From Rhytidiadelphus loreus (Eukaryota > Streptophyta > Bryopsida > Hypnales > Hylocomiaceae), in contig OX344761.1 of assembly GCA_947034895.1 (NCBI GenBank), forward strand, positions 21,464,863-21,528,862: 64,000 nucleotides of DNA. Direction: 5' to 3'. The translations under genes and the position numbers were made by a program. The stretch's first letter is position 1, and every line of letters starts with the position of its first letter. The notes beneath the pieces are model-generated. The model was not told where the DNA came from and searched no databases. It worked only from the letters and a program-made list of their open reading frames with translations. Below are positions 24,251 through 36,220 of the stretch, one piece after another.

Positions 24251-25357
24251 ATGATTCACAGGAAGCCCCCACCGCGGGCTCCGTGCAATCACACCGCTCT
24301 TGTGTCCTTGCCAAACATCAACGACATCGTTACACCGTCCACACCGTCCACCTCCCTGCCTTCAATTAGCAAGCGCAAGTTTTTGAATTTGTATTCTTCT
24401 ACTGTGAAGAAAACTAGGGTTTCTGACGATTTGGTGGTCGCGAAGCCGTCGAAGGAGCGAAAAAGGTCAGTAGGAAAGAACTTAGGGGAGGATGTGAAGG
24501 TGGAATTGACAGACGAGGAGGAGCGAAGTTTAGGTCAAACAGACGATGCAAGTAACAGAGAGGGTTTCGGTAGCAATTTGGAGTCAATTTTAGGTCAAGC
24601 AGTCGATACAAGTAACGGAGAGGATTTCGGTAGTAATTTGGAGCAGGACTGGAGTATGCCAAGTGACACGAAAATCGCTCTTGAATTGATGCGCTCGCAG
24701 TTTCCGAAGATCGAGAAGGCCACTATTCGACCTTTCGTGCTGAGATCTCAGATACACAGTAGTGTCAACGACAGAACCCTAGTGGACAGAGAATTGGAGC
24801 GTCTGAAGTTGGAGCGGGTGGTTCGGATTTTCAAGCTCAATACTGGTCAGGATGACTACGCCATCATGTTCATGGCGGATTATCTCGCACAGATTGACAT
24901 TGCCAAGACCAGATTGGCGAAGAAGCACTGTGTGGAAGACATGGCAGTGTTCGACTGGTTTGTGAACCATGTGCTTCCGTCTCATGCAGACGCCGGTATT
25001 ACGCATTTGAAATTCGTGGAGTTGTTGTCTGAAGGGGGTGATGTCAAGGACAGGCACATCTCTCTGCTCATGAACGCAGGTTTGCTAACGCGGCAACTTG
25101 TGGATTCAACTGCATATTGGCTGGCAATTCCTAACGTAGGATTTTTGTTAAAGAGCTTGACAAGTGGGAGGAAGGAGATTGTATCGTTTTTGTCGAGGAG
25201 AAAATACAGGGAAATGTTGCAGGTTCCTCTTGAAAGACGGCGTTTGCAATATTCGGTGCTTGGGATGCGGTTTCATTTACGTGATCTTCTAGGTCTAGGG
25301 CAAATCCATGCCGTGCCTTCGCCATCTGGTCCGATTATACGCCTTAGCCGTGATTGA
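24251..25357 (+). CDS. STK19-like winged-helix protein (transcription-coupled repair factor homologue)
   Basis: Single exon, 368 residues from ATG 24251 (the frame is open slightly upstream but without ATG). From about residue 145 the protein follows STK19: FPKIEKATIRPFVLRSQIHS, DRTLVDRELERLKLERVVRI, IMFMADY, LLMNAGLLTR with YWLAIPNVGFLLKSL, GRKEIVSFLSRRKYREMLQ, and GMRFHLRDLLGLGQIHAVPS before a GPIIRL terminus. STK19, first described as a kinase, is a three-winged-helix DNA-binding protein that acts in transcription-coupled nucleotide-excision repair; no kinase motifs are present here either. The N-terminal 140 residues are low-complexity with basic clusters (KRKF, KKTR, KERKR) that fit nuclear import. 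Residues 93-111 and 113-132 are an imperfect tandem duplication with a 60-nt period. Full length for the family plus an N-terminal extension. Confidence 0.9.
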   Translation: MIHRKPPPRAPCNHTALVSLPNINDIVTPSTPSTSLPSISKRKFLNLYSSTVKKTRVSDDLVVAKPSKERKRSVGKNLGEDVKVELTDEEERSLGQTDDASNREGFGSNLESILGQAVDTSNGEDFGSNLEQDWSMPSDTKIALELMRSQFPKIEKATIRPFVLRSQIHSSVNDRTLVDRELERLKLERVVRIFKLNTGQDDYAIMFMADYLAQIDIAKTRLAKKHCVEDMAVFDWFVNHVLPSHADAGITHLKFVELLSEGGDVKDRHISLLMNAGLLTRQLVDSTAYWLAIPNVGFLLKSLTSGRKEIVSFLSRRKYREMLQVPLERRRLQYSVLGMRFHLRDLLGLGQIHAVPSPSGPIIRLSRD

Positions 25358-27140
25358 GTGAACCTTTAATCAGGTTCTTCCTTCTCGTACTGGAGATTAG
25401 GTTATCTATGCCCAGCAGAGAGGGGAGTACAATATGCTGCAGCTAATTTAGCTTAAGTTCACAGATGAGTCCTCATTTATTCTCACGATAAGTGAAGTCC
25501 ATGAAGGAAATTAGGTGTGCTCATTTGCACTGCAGAGTCTTGCATTAGCATTTTTTCATACAAGGCCTAGATAAAGGTATGATTAACTGCTGTAACAACC
25601 AGACGTGTGTTGTCACAGCACCTGTGTACGTTGATATTTCTTGACAATGAAAATGCTAGCACATTGGCTAGCACATGGGTTACTACATGTCGTGCTTTGT
25701 AGTCTTCACAGATACTGAACGCAAGGGATTGCTTGTACATGAATCTCCAGGACTAATTGTTTTGTATTCTACATTCAATTGTGTAAGAACACAATATACG
25801 TTAAATTATTGCACCAACGTTCCGACACTCAAGAGCATAAAGCTCCCAAATCTAAGATAGGCAATAGATCTGAGGTTCCAGACGAGCATCTGGTAAAGTG
25901 CTAGTTTCTTCAAATTTCGAAATTTGACTATTCGACTTCATTTCATGTGCCAATTGTAGTTGACAGGTGATTGCTGATTAAAGGGGCCTGTCGGAATACT
26001 TGCACTTGTGATCTTCTTCCCGGCATTGGCTGAACGTCCTCCATGGTGAATTTACAACCTCAGCTGTCCCTCGTATCCTGGAAGACATGCGCATACGTAG
26101 CTAAGCCTTAATCCGCAACGCCTCATGCATTCGGATTCAGAAGCTGCTATCAGTACATAATGCATTTTGAATGTTGGACGCGGCTTCTGTCTGAAGTCTC
26201 ACGAGACGGAAGCTGTGCAGCAATGACCTAAACGACTTTCATGGTCAGGTGCCGAGTCTGGTCTCCTCTGTTTGCAAAAGATGATCCTGGAGTAGGTTGC
26301 AGCACCGCTTAAATCCAGATCAGTCTTCCTGAGTTGGAGCTTCCAGGTGGAAATCCCATCTACTGAACACTCATCCTCCAACACTCTGTTTGGAGTCAAT
26401 CGACCCTCCATGGTCGGCACTCAGCACGTACAACTAGTTCCCGCGTTCTCTGGAATTCTTTCGCAAACCACAAAAAAGATGTCGTAAAAATTATGCTAGC
26501 ACGTTTGGCCTCTATCTGGCCCCTGGTTTTAAGCATTGGGCTGGTACCTCTTACTCAAAAAAAACAAATGCAAAAATGCAAGCATGTACTCAACAACTTC
26601 ATTTGTTTACTTCAGGTCAGTTAAGATTTCAACATCCACTATCCTGGAGAAAACTGAAAAAGACACAATCCAGTGCTAGGGGATTTTCAGCTGTGCACAA
26701 CTTAAACAGAGAAGATCGAGTATGTGAAAGTCGTGCAAGAGAGAATGGGGGTGAAGCGAGCACTAATTTTGCAGCTTCCACAATAATAGGCTTGGGATTG
26801 TGACTACAGATGCTACTCTTCCTGGATGTACACATAACGAGGAATTGATACTAAGCAGGACGCAATATTCACCCATGCACAACAAACACCGGAATGTCGA
26901 GACTTAAAATCCCGCTTGGAATTAGTTAGTTCTCCGAGGCTACTACGGAGGATCACTGGATCCTCCTGTCATGCTTGGTCAGTTTAATAAACAGTCCTCT
27001 TACAACTCGACAAGGGACCGGAGTTCATCGTGAATTTCCTTAATTTGGAGCGATTCTCGGCGCCAACAGCACTTGGCATTCTTCTGCGCAAGCTCTAAAA
27101 ATTAGGATTTTTAGGTCGCAAGAAATCACAATGCTCAGTG
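25358..27140. other. Intergenic, no gene recognised
   Basis: The stretch begins with the 3' UTR of the STK19-like gene. Frames of 60-75 codons (25675, 26199, 26576) match nothing. Base composition is more balanced than in most intergenic parts of the window, so an unrecognised small gene or non-coding transcript cannot be excluded. Confidence 0.5.
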
Positions 27141-27458
27141 GATCCGCCTGCTGTACCACATATTCGATAATCAAAATCATCCAAAGATTAGTAAGCTTTT
27201 TACATCATAATACGTCCTCCGGCCATGACATGATCAACCAAACCGATTTCCTCACCGCTCCTGAGCTATACTAATTGAAGCCAGTGATTAACCATAGCCA
27301 ACATCTGCTTGGCAGGTAATCTTATTCAATGTCAGTACTGGTAGCATCTTCTCTGCGTTCAAACTACTGAACGCAGAAAACTAGTCTATGAATGTATTTC
27401 CATATATCATTGCTCGTAATTTACTAAACCGGAATCCGCCTTCAACGTCTGTGCAAAA

Positions 27459-27478
27459 TCGATCGATCGATCGATGTA
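27459..27478. repeat. (ATCG)n microsatellite beside germin-like gene 1
   Basis: Four to five GATC/ATCG units lie just 3' of the stop codon of the minus-strand germin-like gene. Germin-like copy 3 has a shorter version at about 50661-50676, and copy 2 lacks it. Confidence 0.85.
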
Positions 27479-27498
27479 AATATGCAATGCAATGCCGT

Positions 27499-28158
27499 TT
27501 ACATGGTCGGCTGGAAGACCTTCTTGATGGCGTCCACGGTGGACACGGAGGTGCCGAACGCCTTCGCCAGCAGCGGACTCGGCACCGACGGCGTGGAACC
27601 GAACAGCGCGGGAGCAACCAGCTGAAGGCCGGGGTTCTGCGCATTCAGGATCGACAGCGTGGTGGAAGGGCTACCGCCGTTCAAAATGAAATGCACCAGG
27701 CCTTGAGGGAACAAAAAGAAGTCGTCCTTCTTCAACCACGTCGCGAACAGCTTGCCCGCCGTGTCCACGAAGTCCACATACACCGTGCCCTTCGTCACCG
27801 TGATGATCTCGGCGCCGCGAGGGTGCGTGTGCGGCGCCACCAGGCCTCCCGGCGCGTAGTTGATCTTCGCCAGAGAAAGCGCCTGCGTGTTGAGCGCCGG
27901 GTAGTTGATGGCCGCGAATCCCAGCGTCAGTCCGATTCCCGCCGGGTTGTTGGTGTCGGCGTTGGCGCGGAAGGTCGTGAAGGTGAAGTCTGCGGCCGTG
28001 AGCCTCGCCGGAGACTTGCAGGCCAGGCCATTGAAGACGAACGGGCTCTTGAGGTCGGCGACGCAGAAGTCGTTGATGGGTCCGGGGTCCCCAGCGGCCA
28101 CCATCGCCACGAGTAAGACCGCGGCCAGCAGGAAGGCCACACTCATCAGCTTCGCCAT
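27499..28158 (-). CDS. Germin-like protein 1 (secreted cupin), intact
   Basis: Intronless, 219 residues. Residues 1-22 are a signal peptide (LMSVAFLLAAVLLVAMVAAG), so the product is secreted to the cell wall. Cys32 and Cys47 form the conserved N-terminal disulfide pair. Germin box 1 gives metal ligands His110, His112 and Glu117 (VAPHTHPRGAEIITVTKG), and box 2 gives His156 (FLFPQGLVHFILNGG). Germin-like proteins are Mn-binding cupin hexamers with superoxide dismutase, oxalate oxidase or no known activity; sequence alone does not decide which. GC-rich coding region contrasts with AT-rich flanks. The copy at 43833 differs by only three residues. A long frame on the opposite strand is an artefact of the GC-rich codons. 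Confidence 0.95.
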   Translation of the reverse strand: MAKLMSVAFLLAAVLLVAMVAAGDPGPINDFCVADLKSPFVFNGLACKSPARLTAADFTFTTFRANADTNNPAGIGLTLGFAAINYPALNTQALSLAKINYAPGGLVAPHTHPRGAEIITVTKGTVYVDFVDTAGKLFATWLKKDDFFLFPQGLVHFILNGGSPSTTLSILNAQNPGLQLVAPALFGSTPSVPSPLLAKAFGTSVSTVDAIKKVFQPTM

Positions 28159-28369
28159 TGCAGCAGCTAATTAATATGCAGCAACCGAAATTTGACTTCG
28201 AAACGGAATTGTAGTCCTCTCACTCGATCAACTAAGTAGGGCCGCGGGGTTCAAAACCGTGGGAAACAATATCCTAGTACACAGAGAAAGTGGACACAGA
28301 AAAAGAGCGGACATATAGCTAGTTACTGGCTGAGATTGATGATGATCGAGCTAGAAATTGGGTCACGAC

Positions 28370-28375
28370 TTTATA
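28370..28375 (-). promoter_or_regulatory. TATA box of germin-like gene 1
   Basis: TATAAA on the minus strand within gacactataaagtc, about 210 bp upstream of the start codon. The other two copies have a TATAAA at a comparable distance, which supports it. Confidence 0.6.
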
Positions 28376-29032
28376 GTGTCTAGGATCGATTGAGAGCCAT
28401 GAAGCCCAAAATTCTGGATCATTCTTCTCAAGTGTGATCGCGCATGTCGCTGAGAACAAGAAAGTCGCTCTTGGGGTGGCTGCATACCGACTATTTTACC
28501 CCGAAGTATCCTTTTTTACTTCAGTGAGTGCAATCGCGAATTCGCGACTCGAAAGAGCAGATCGATCAGTCGATACGAGTCGGTATTTTAACCTTTCCAC
28601 GAGGCGTGGACTTTTGTCTTCCTTTGCGGCTGTGAGGAACCCTCCTGGAGGTATGATTTGGGCACTCGATCTTCCGGGATTCCGAATTGTGGTTCTTGTG
28701 AACTCCAATCCAATCCGCTGGGTAATTATCAAGTGTGAATGGAGCTCAGGTTCCGAGAAAGCTGCACATGTATGAGTTGTCCATGCCGACCCCCCTAGTA
28801 TATATCTTGGCATCGCGGAATATTGCAGTCCCTGCATGTGAAATTGGGAAAATGGCACAGCAGAACTGGTGACAAGCCTGACGTACCCGGTTGGGGTCTC
28901 GACTTTGAACATTCATAACAGTTTGAATTGCATGGATGACGCGACGGAGTATCAACATATCTGCACCGGCGATCCGCTTATAATTACCCCTCCTGTGAAT
29001 TCGTCGACTCTTGCACAACAGATTGACAAGTA

Positions 29033-30662
29033 AGGGCTTGCGTGAACCGATCCCCTCGCTCGGGCCAAGAAGGATTGACCCATGTATGGCCCCGTGTTTT
29101 ACTCCTGCAGAAAATACTGGAATTTTTTATTTGCCGCATATGATTAAACTTTGCAAATTCTGAATTCATATTTGCAATCAGAGGCCCCAAATTACATAGT
29201 TCTGCTAAGCAGGCTCATTCATTCCCCCTTGGTCCAAGGATAATTTCTCCCTAGATACCTGAGAGGAAAGTTTAGTTTAAATGGAGATGAAGCCATTGGT
29301 CCAATACAGCAACAATACTGACAAGAGGGAAGCAAACTACTGGCTCCTTCATTAACCCCAAAGTGACAAAGAGGACAAAAGGTGTCCTCACAGAGTTTTA
29401 AGTCCAATTCAAAGTGCTGTAAATTTTGCATCCAAGGTCCAAATTCAATAAGACTTGTTGTAAAAGTTGCGTTCTCCCTTCTAGTTTGTATGGTAAAATT
29501 TTGAGATCAATCCAAGATGTATTGATTTTTTGGAAGCCAATCAAAGTTCACAACTTCAATTTGAGTTCACCAAACTGCATTTTAGGGGCTGCAACTTCGG
29601 GGCCTTGTATCTCCTTCATTCATTGCTCATTTTCAATAAAATTTGTTGGATTTTGTTCCCCTTGAAGTATACTTATTGTGGTAAAGTTTTCATGTCAATC
29701 CAAATTGTTTTGAATGTTTGGGAGCAATTCGAAGTTCAAAATCCTGCCATTTTTGAAGTGTAGTGAACTTTGGCGGCTTGTTTCTTCTTCATACAGAGTC
29801 TATTTTCAATCATTCTTTTTGAAAAAGTTGCGCATACTAGTCTAGTTTTTGTGTCTAAAATTTCATGTTAATCCAAGAATTAATGAGTGACTGAGAAGCA
29901 TTCTAGTAGGAGGTTCAGCTTTAGATGTGTTTTTTGCAATTTTTCTTGCTGATTTTTGACATTTCAAAGCTGTTTTGTAGACGCAATGATTCAATTGAAT
30001 GAATTTTTTTTCCACCAATATGTTTGTATACTAGTTTTGAATCTTTTTGTAGTGTAAATTTTTTCCATTTAAGTAGGTTTAGAAATCAAACTTCACCTCC
30101 AAATGTGTTTTTGGGAAAATTTCAGCATCCATTTTCAACACTAAAACATTATGATCTTGCAATATATGTGGCCAAATGACTTCAAATTTTGTACATGTCA
30201 TATACAACATGTACACTACAAGATTGTATGGTTGAGATTTGTGTAGCTTGAAGACATTTAGATCCATAAAGCTTCAAAGCAATGATGTTTTTGAACCCCA
30301 AAAATTGAATGTCACTTTGGGGTTAAAGGTCAACAATGTTATGTAGTGAGGAACTTAAGAGAAATACAATACTTAAGAGGCACAAGATAGGGGGAAATTT
30401 TTACATTTAGCCTTTGATGGGGCAATACGTGGGTCAATCTTCCCTGGCCCCTTACTCATCCCCCCTTTTCCTTCTAGGGCAAACATTGAAATTTTTTATT
30501 TGCCACCCACAATAAAACTTGGATTCATATTTGCAATCACAAGATCAAAATTGGCTAGGAGAGGTGTAGGAGATAAAGTAATCAAGCACAAAATAGGGGG
30601 CCTTTTTTTCACATGCACCCCATAATGACTTTGGGAAGACAAGCGAGGGGTTGGTTCACCCT
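29033..30662. mobile_element. Family B element(s): left end at 29033, right end at 30662
   Basis: The left end reads GTGAACCGATCCCCTCGCTC, and the right end on the other strand reads AGGGTGAACCAACCCCTCGC. These match the ends of the 14692 MITE. The bodies next to both ends (ggaattttttatttgcc at about 29120, gaaattttttatttgcc at about 30490, then a shared gcaatcaga or gcaatcaca stretch) match too. Either one 1.6-kb element spans the interval or two truncated copies flank it. Between them, at about 29450-29900, a motif of about 135 bp (tcaatccaa plus ttggaagc-like sequence) is repeated three times in diverged form. No transposase is visible. Confidence 0.55.
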
Positions 30663-33600
30663 AGCTGGCAAGTACAATAAGGTAGGAGGTCTGGAAATAG
30701 TTAGGGCTCTATATGTGTCCAATATCTAAGATTGAGTAACGTGGTCCTTGAAAATATCTATGGTTGTCATTGATAAGATAGGTAGGCTTAAAGGGATGGT
30801 TTATCGACACTTTACTTTATTTCTTGTAGTAAATTCATTTGTGCATCATAAGTTGAAGAAGATAGAGGAAATACTACAATATTGCCATATTGGAAGGAAT
30901 TTGTGTACAAAATGTGTACATTTGATAGCCATAAAGCCATGTAGGTGTCATTTTGTGTTTTAAACCCAAAATACCCACGGCCCAAGCATTATGCTCAATA
31001 AAATCATTCTCGTATGTGCATCATAAATTTGAGATTTGAGAAGAAAGAGAAAGTACTTGGATTCTTGAAGGAGCAAGCATACATTTAATAAAACCCCACA
31101 TCTAGCCAAAGTTGATGCAAAAGATTGACATTCACACCCAGGGATAAGATTAAGATTATTCCTTACAAAAAATAGTCAATACTACTAATTTCTAGTACAA
31201 GGAGCAAAATTGCAACAAATAAAAATAAATCTTGAAAGTCAATCAAACAAAAGTGTAGTACACTGCTATGTTAATGTGTAGAAAAAAATTTGAACCAATT
31301 TGATAACGTAGATTGTAAGAGTATACATTTGAAGTTACGAAAACAAACAATATTGGTCTTAACAACCTTTGACTTCTCGTGGAGTGAGATTTTTGCAAAT
31401 CTGCGAGTGTTAGCTAGGATCAATGGCACCAACAAGAACAGACACCTTGTTCTTGGAAAAACAGGTAAAACTGAAAAAATATTGTTTGCAAAAAGGTTTC
31501 TAACTTCTCTAAACTATCCATTCACTTGTCTCAAGATTCACTATATGCTTGTCAAAAGATCCCAAACTACTCCGGATCCTTTGATAGAGATCAAACTTTC
31601 TTCCTTAGTTTGATGTCACCACCATTTTATGTCTAATTTCACATCCCAATTCTTCTAGATTTTATTAGAGTCTCATAACCATTTTCCACACCCTCTTTCA
31701 TGAATCTTGTTTTCAAATAATCCAAGGTATCTTATTTGGTTTTGCAATAATCTAGTGAACTACTACAATGGATTTGTTTGGACTTGGGAAGAAACTCTAA
31801 TATGATGTTATCAGTTGATTGGCCACATCAACACCCTGCATGTACATCATATACTCGAGGTGAATGAGAGAAGTTTGAATGACCTTTGTAGTAGTCCCAT
31901 TCTTATGTAGCACAATTGCAATCGGAAACTCTACTGCAAATTAGAGGAGCATTGGTTGCTTCTCCTTCTCAATAAAGGAAGTCATCATTAAAATCTCATT
32001 ACTTATAAAACAAGACTCTTCATATTTTTCACATTGCTAATCCAAATGTAATGAATTAAAACTTCTCGAGTAGATATAAATATATTCTATGAGGGAAAAA
32101 ATTAAAATATTTTATCTCAATTTTGAGGGTTTGTTTGTTTCTCAAAGAGAAGTATTTTGTATTCAAGAAGGCATAACTTTTGTGATGGGCATTGATTGAA
32201 ATAAAAGCTAAAAACATTCTCTAACCTTCATAAAAAGTTTCAATAAATTACAACAAAATTCAACATAATAGAAACCTACCAAAAATCCTTCAAATAACTA
32301 TTCTAGGACTTCAAACTTTAGGAGTTAAAATTTTTGTTCTCTTGTGATTATATTTGGGTTGTTTAGTCTTACATTGTTCTTTTTCACTTTGTTCAAATTA
32401 GTATCAAAATAGGTGAATTTCATATTTACAACTCATTCATAAACTATAATTTTTCATCACCTTAAATAACAAACAAATTATAATGAATAAAAGCCTCTAG
32501 AATTGATAGAAAACCTTTATATATGAATTGAAAAGATTAGCTTGTGAACTAGACAATTGAAATTAAATGTTAATTTGAAGGCAAAAAAACTCACTTAAAA
32601 AAGTGTAGTAGAAACATTGAAAATTAATTGAAAATCAATAATTCATTGAAACTAAACATTGAAAATTCAAGAAATCAATAAATGGACAAGTAAAATACTA
32701 GTATAGTATGAAACCATTTTATAGTCATAGCCTCACTTTGGGCATCGGTTTTGAGCAAAAAAAATTGTTTTTTGCAATTTTCAATTCTTTTAGGCAAATT
32801 AGTTTGGATTGTCTTTCTATTTAAATAACATTCAAAACTAAGATCAGTGTAGTCAAAAAAGAATTATAAGGAATATAAAAAAGTGCCTAGTGTTTGCCTA
32901 GGGTTGTAAAGTTTATTATTTGGAAAAGTATTGATGTTCCCATGATTAATTTAATGCCCTTTTCACAAATCTATTTAACCCCTAAAGTCCCATTTTCCCC
33001 TCAAGGGACAATTTGGAGTTTGGGTACATTCCTATGAGCTCAATTTATACTAGGATTTTCTACAACTTTTTCACGACATGTAGTTTTCCAAGAGGTTCAA
33101 GGATATATAATTTTTATTTGAATTTCATGTTGGATGAAGAAGTGATAGGTTTTTTTTCGGTGAAACCAAACTCTCAAGGGTTTGGCTCGTCCAACACTTT
33201 TTCTTTAACTTTGGAAGAGGATAGGGTTTCCACAGCAAATACAATTGTGGAAGTGGGCAACGGGTGAAGATTGTGGAGGCTTGGGCAAGGTCGGGTGACC
33301 CTTGTAAGGTCCCCAACTCCACATGTATGATATTCTGAAATTTATGGTCAAACATCACAAGTGCAAATTGAATCAAATAGATGGACTTTTTGTGAAGGTG
33401 GAGAGCTCCGTCATTCCTAATGTAGAGAACTCCATTGGGAACGCATATTATAACATTTTGGGTTTTGCAGAGAACAAAACAGACCCGTTTTTTGAATTGC
33501 CAAACAACATTTTTCATTTAACTAATGTCATAGGCCTTTGAAATTGCATAGACCTATGACATTAGCTAAAATAAAATTTGGATCTTGTGAATAATGATTT

Positions 33601-35210
33601 CATCTTTCAATCTACCATTGAGATTTGTGAGATTTCCAAAAAAGGGGGTAGAAAATCTCATAGCAAAAAAAGGTTTGTATTGTCATTTTTCACAACATAG
33701 TTGCATTGTAGGATTCTTTAGGGAGTGTTTTAAGTCTCCAAATCATTTGAAATTGGTGGACGTGTTCCTAACATGATGTAGAATATGGTAGATTTTTAAA
33801 TTCAAAGTCCATAGTGCAAAAAAAATCAACCAATGGTAGTCAAAGTCATCTGAAATTTCAAGGCAACGCCCAAAAAAACTTTTTTCCAAACTTTGAATGC
33901 AATTATCTTCCAATCAGTATGTTCAAACTTGATGAAATTTTTACCACTTAATCTTTTTCAATTTAAGTAAAATATGTTATGGTTAGATTTTTGAAAAAAA
34001 AAAAAAATTTGGTTTTTTGGATGAACACAACAAAAATAGCAGTTTTCAGTGGGTTTTGGCCGGAACTGACCTTGGGGCTATAGGGGTTAAACTACAGTTT
34101 TGATCAATCATTAAAAGAGTCAAATGCTAAAGAGAGAAATTTCATTTTTATTGAATTTTTGAAGTTAAAACTTCAAAAATTTCATTTAAACAAATCTATA
34201 AGTAGTTTTGAAACTTTGACCGTATGAATATTTTCTACTTTTGATGCTTAACATTATGTTTTTTAATGCAAACTTCAGAAAAGCAAATGGAACAATTTTC
34301 AGTGGCCTTCTACACAAATTAAATTTTTCATAATTAATAACTAACTTTCATTATATGAACCTTAAAAACACCCTTGTACCATTGCTAAATATAATGTTAT
34401 GAATGTATAAGTTAAAAACATTTCATGGCATTCTTATTAAAATGATATTTTAATTGTTTTTTTCAATTTAATCCTTAAGTCCCAAGTATCCCCTTAAGGA
34501 CACTTAGAATTTCAATGAGGTGTTTTTTATCTCAATCTTTGGCATGACATATTTATTAATTTTAAAAATAGAAAAATAATTTATTATTCTAAAAATATAA
34601 TTCTTAGTTCTATTGGTGCCTAAGAGCAAAACTATGCCACCCAAATTAAAAGTATTTGAATGAGTTGGAGGAACAATAAAAACACACAAAAGAAATTTAA
34701 GAATTAAAAAAAAATCTTTCTTACAAACTATAATTTTATCTATATGAAAAGATTTGATTCCTTCCATTTGGATTAGTGCAATAAAACTCTTCACTTGTTT
34801 CTTATACTCCAATAAAAATTTATGTGATTTAAAATAAATAAATGGTTATTTTTTGGTTTAATAAAAAAATATAGCACAATCATCAATTGAAGAACCCAAA
34901 ACATTTCTTACCAAGAGCTCATAACTAAAGCTCATCACTAGGATTACCAATTTTCATCATTTAAAACTAAATAAAAGCAAGTTTGTAATGAACATCTTAA
35001 AAGGTTACATTCCCCCAAATGCAAAATTTTCCATTTTCAAATGACCTTGGTTTTTGTTGATGCACTTCACATCTTTTCTAAATTGTTGTTTTTATGACAA
35101 ACTTTTAGAGAAGAAAAGCTTTCAAAGAACCTTCACTCTTAGTAATCATGGAATAATTAATTTTCTTATATTAAAAACCTTTTAGCCAGTTACAATCAAA
35201 ATTCTTTCAT
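30663..35210. other. Long AT-rich intergenic stretch, no gene
   Basis: No frame resembles a known protein. The longest (31290-31613 +, 33125-33517 -) are AT-driven. The only structure noted is the hairpin at 33522-33565. Confidence 0.6.
33522..33565. repeat. Short near-perfect hairpin
   Basis: The arms ctaatgtcataggcct (33522-33537) and agacctatgacattag (33550-33565) pair with one mismatch around a 12-nt loop. It is not associated with a gene or a T-run, so it is not a terminator. Confidence 0.75.
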
Positions 35211-35221
35211 CGTGCAAGACA

Positions 35222-35415
35222 CATGTCTAATACCTTTTCTATCCCATCATGTCCTATTATAGTATATCCTACTATCATATATCCTATCCTATTTTATCTA
35301 TCTATTCCATCCTATCGTATCATATCTATCTATTCTATCGTATTGTATCATATTTATCTATTCTATCCTATCGCATCCTATCTATCTATTCTATCATATC
35401 CTATCCTATCACAAT
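35222..35415. repeat. Degenerate CTATC/TATCC microsatellite
   Basis: About 190 bp built of tatc, ctatctattc and tcctatc units with shifting register. It lies about 1 kb upstream of the repeat-peptide gene. Confidence 0.85.
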
Positions 35416-35487
35416 TGTAGCAAGTTTTATCTACAGACCCTATGTAGGGTCTTGTTGGTAGGGGTCTTTCTAACTATTTAAGTATGA

Positions 35488-35700
35488 GCATGCTCTTCCA
35501 CATTTCCATTTGTCTCTTTGCTCTTCATTGCTCAGTCAGTGTTGGTTTTTGCTCTTCGGTTGGATATGTTCTAGCAATTGTAAAGTTCGCTCTTCCGCTA
35601 TCTGAGTATTTCTCTTCACATCTTCATTTGTCTATTTGTTCGTCATTGCGAAGCATGGATTTCTACTCTTTGGTTGGATACTAGCGAATTGCAAGGTAGC
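35488..35700. repeat. Imperfect tandem duplication of about 110 bp upstream of the repeat-peptide gene
   Basis: Two copies, each running from ctcttc.cat..tcatttgtct through ctct.cggttggata to gcaattg.aa, lie end to end. They sit in the likely promoter or 5' leader of the gene at 36221. A TATA-like ctatttaag lies just upstream, near 35475. Confidence 0.65.
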
Positions 35701-36220
35701 TCCCCTTCTATCCCTCTGTCAACATTGCAATTGGTATGCTTTTTTCTTGTTCACTGCAATTGTCTCTTTTCATCACATTTTGTCACTTTGATTTGATCGT
35801 ATGGATCATTTATATTGTATCTTGCTTACTTGTAGTCTTTTTTGGACTATTCTTCATGTTGCATACTCGGTTGCATAGACATTGATAATTAGCCTGTTTG
35901 CGGATTGTTGTTATTAATATTGCACAATCTTCCAGGATCATGTTTTTGTTGCACATTGACAACACGCTTTTGGATTGATTTTCTTGTACTTGTAACAACT
36001 TCCATCGGGGTTTTATTTGTCAGCCTTAGGACTGAGGATGCTGCTTTAGATTTGTCTTTTCATTAAATTATACTTTGGTAGTACACCGAATCAAATGTGT
36101 TCATCTTTTTGTGATGTCCTTTCAACGCACTTCAATTCATAGATTACACAAAGTTAGTGGAGTTGAATTTGCACTAACTAATCAATATATTCTTTGCGAG
36201 TGCAGACACAAATCGTCAAC

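Larger units (their letters stand above)
27140..29030. repeat. Germin-like duplication unit 1
   Basis: The unit comprises the germin-like gene plus flanks shared with units at about 43370-45480 and 50240-52230. Shared landmarks outside the gene are tccgcctgctgta-type sequence on the 3' side, the aaaatcgatcgatcgat microsatellite next to the stop (units 1 and 3), cagcaaccgaaat.tgacttcg just upstream of the start, ttttaccccgaag farther upstream, and gatccgctt...gaattcgt at the far end. Unit 1 ends where a family B element begins at 29033. Confidence 0.75.

Noticed and set aside
27388..28116. 242-codon plus-strand frame (also 44025-44450 and 50654-51397)
   Set aside because: It is the antisense of the germin-like genes. 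The GC-rich third positions of the real genes leave the opposite strand open. The Arg-rich product resembles nothing.
33013..33517. Overlapping frames of 84 codons (+) and 130 codons (-)
   Set aside because: They overlap on opposite strands in AT-rich DNA. No motif, no exon partners.
35222..35415. CTATC repeat as a CRISPR-like or regulatory array
   Set aside because: It is a simple microsatellite without unique spacers.
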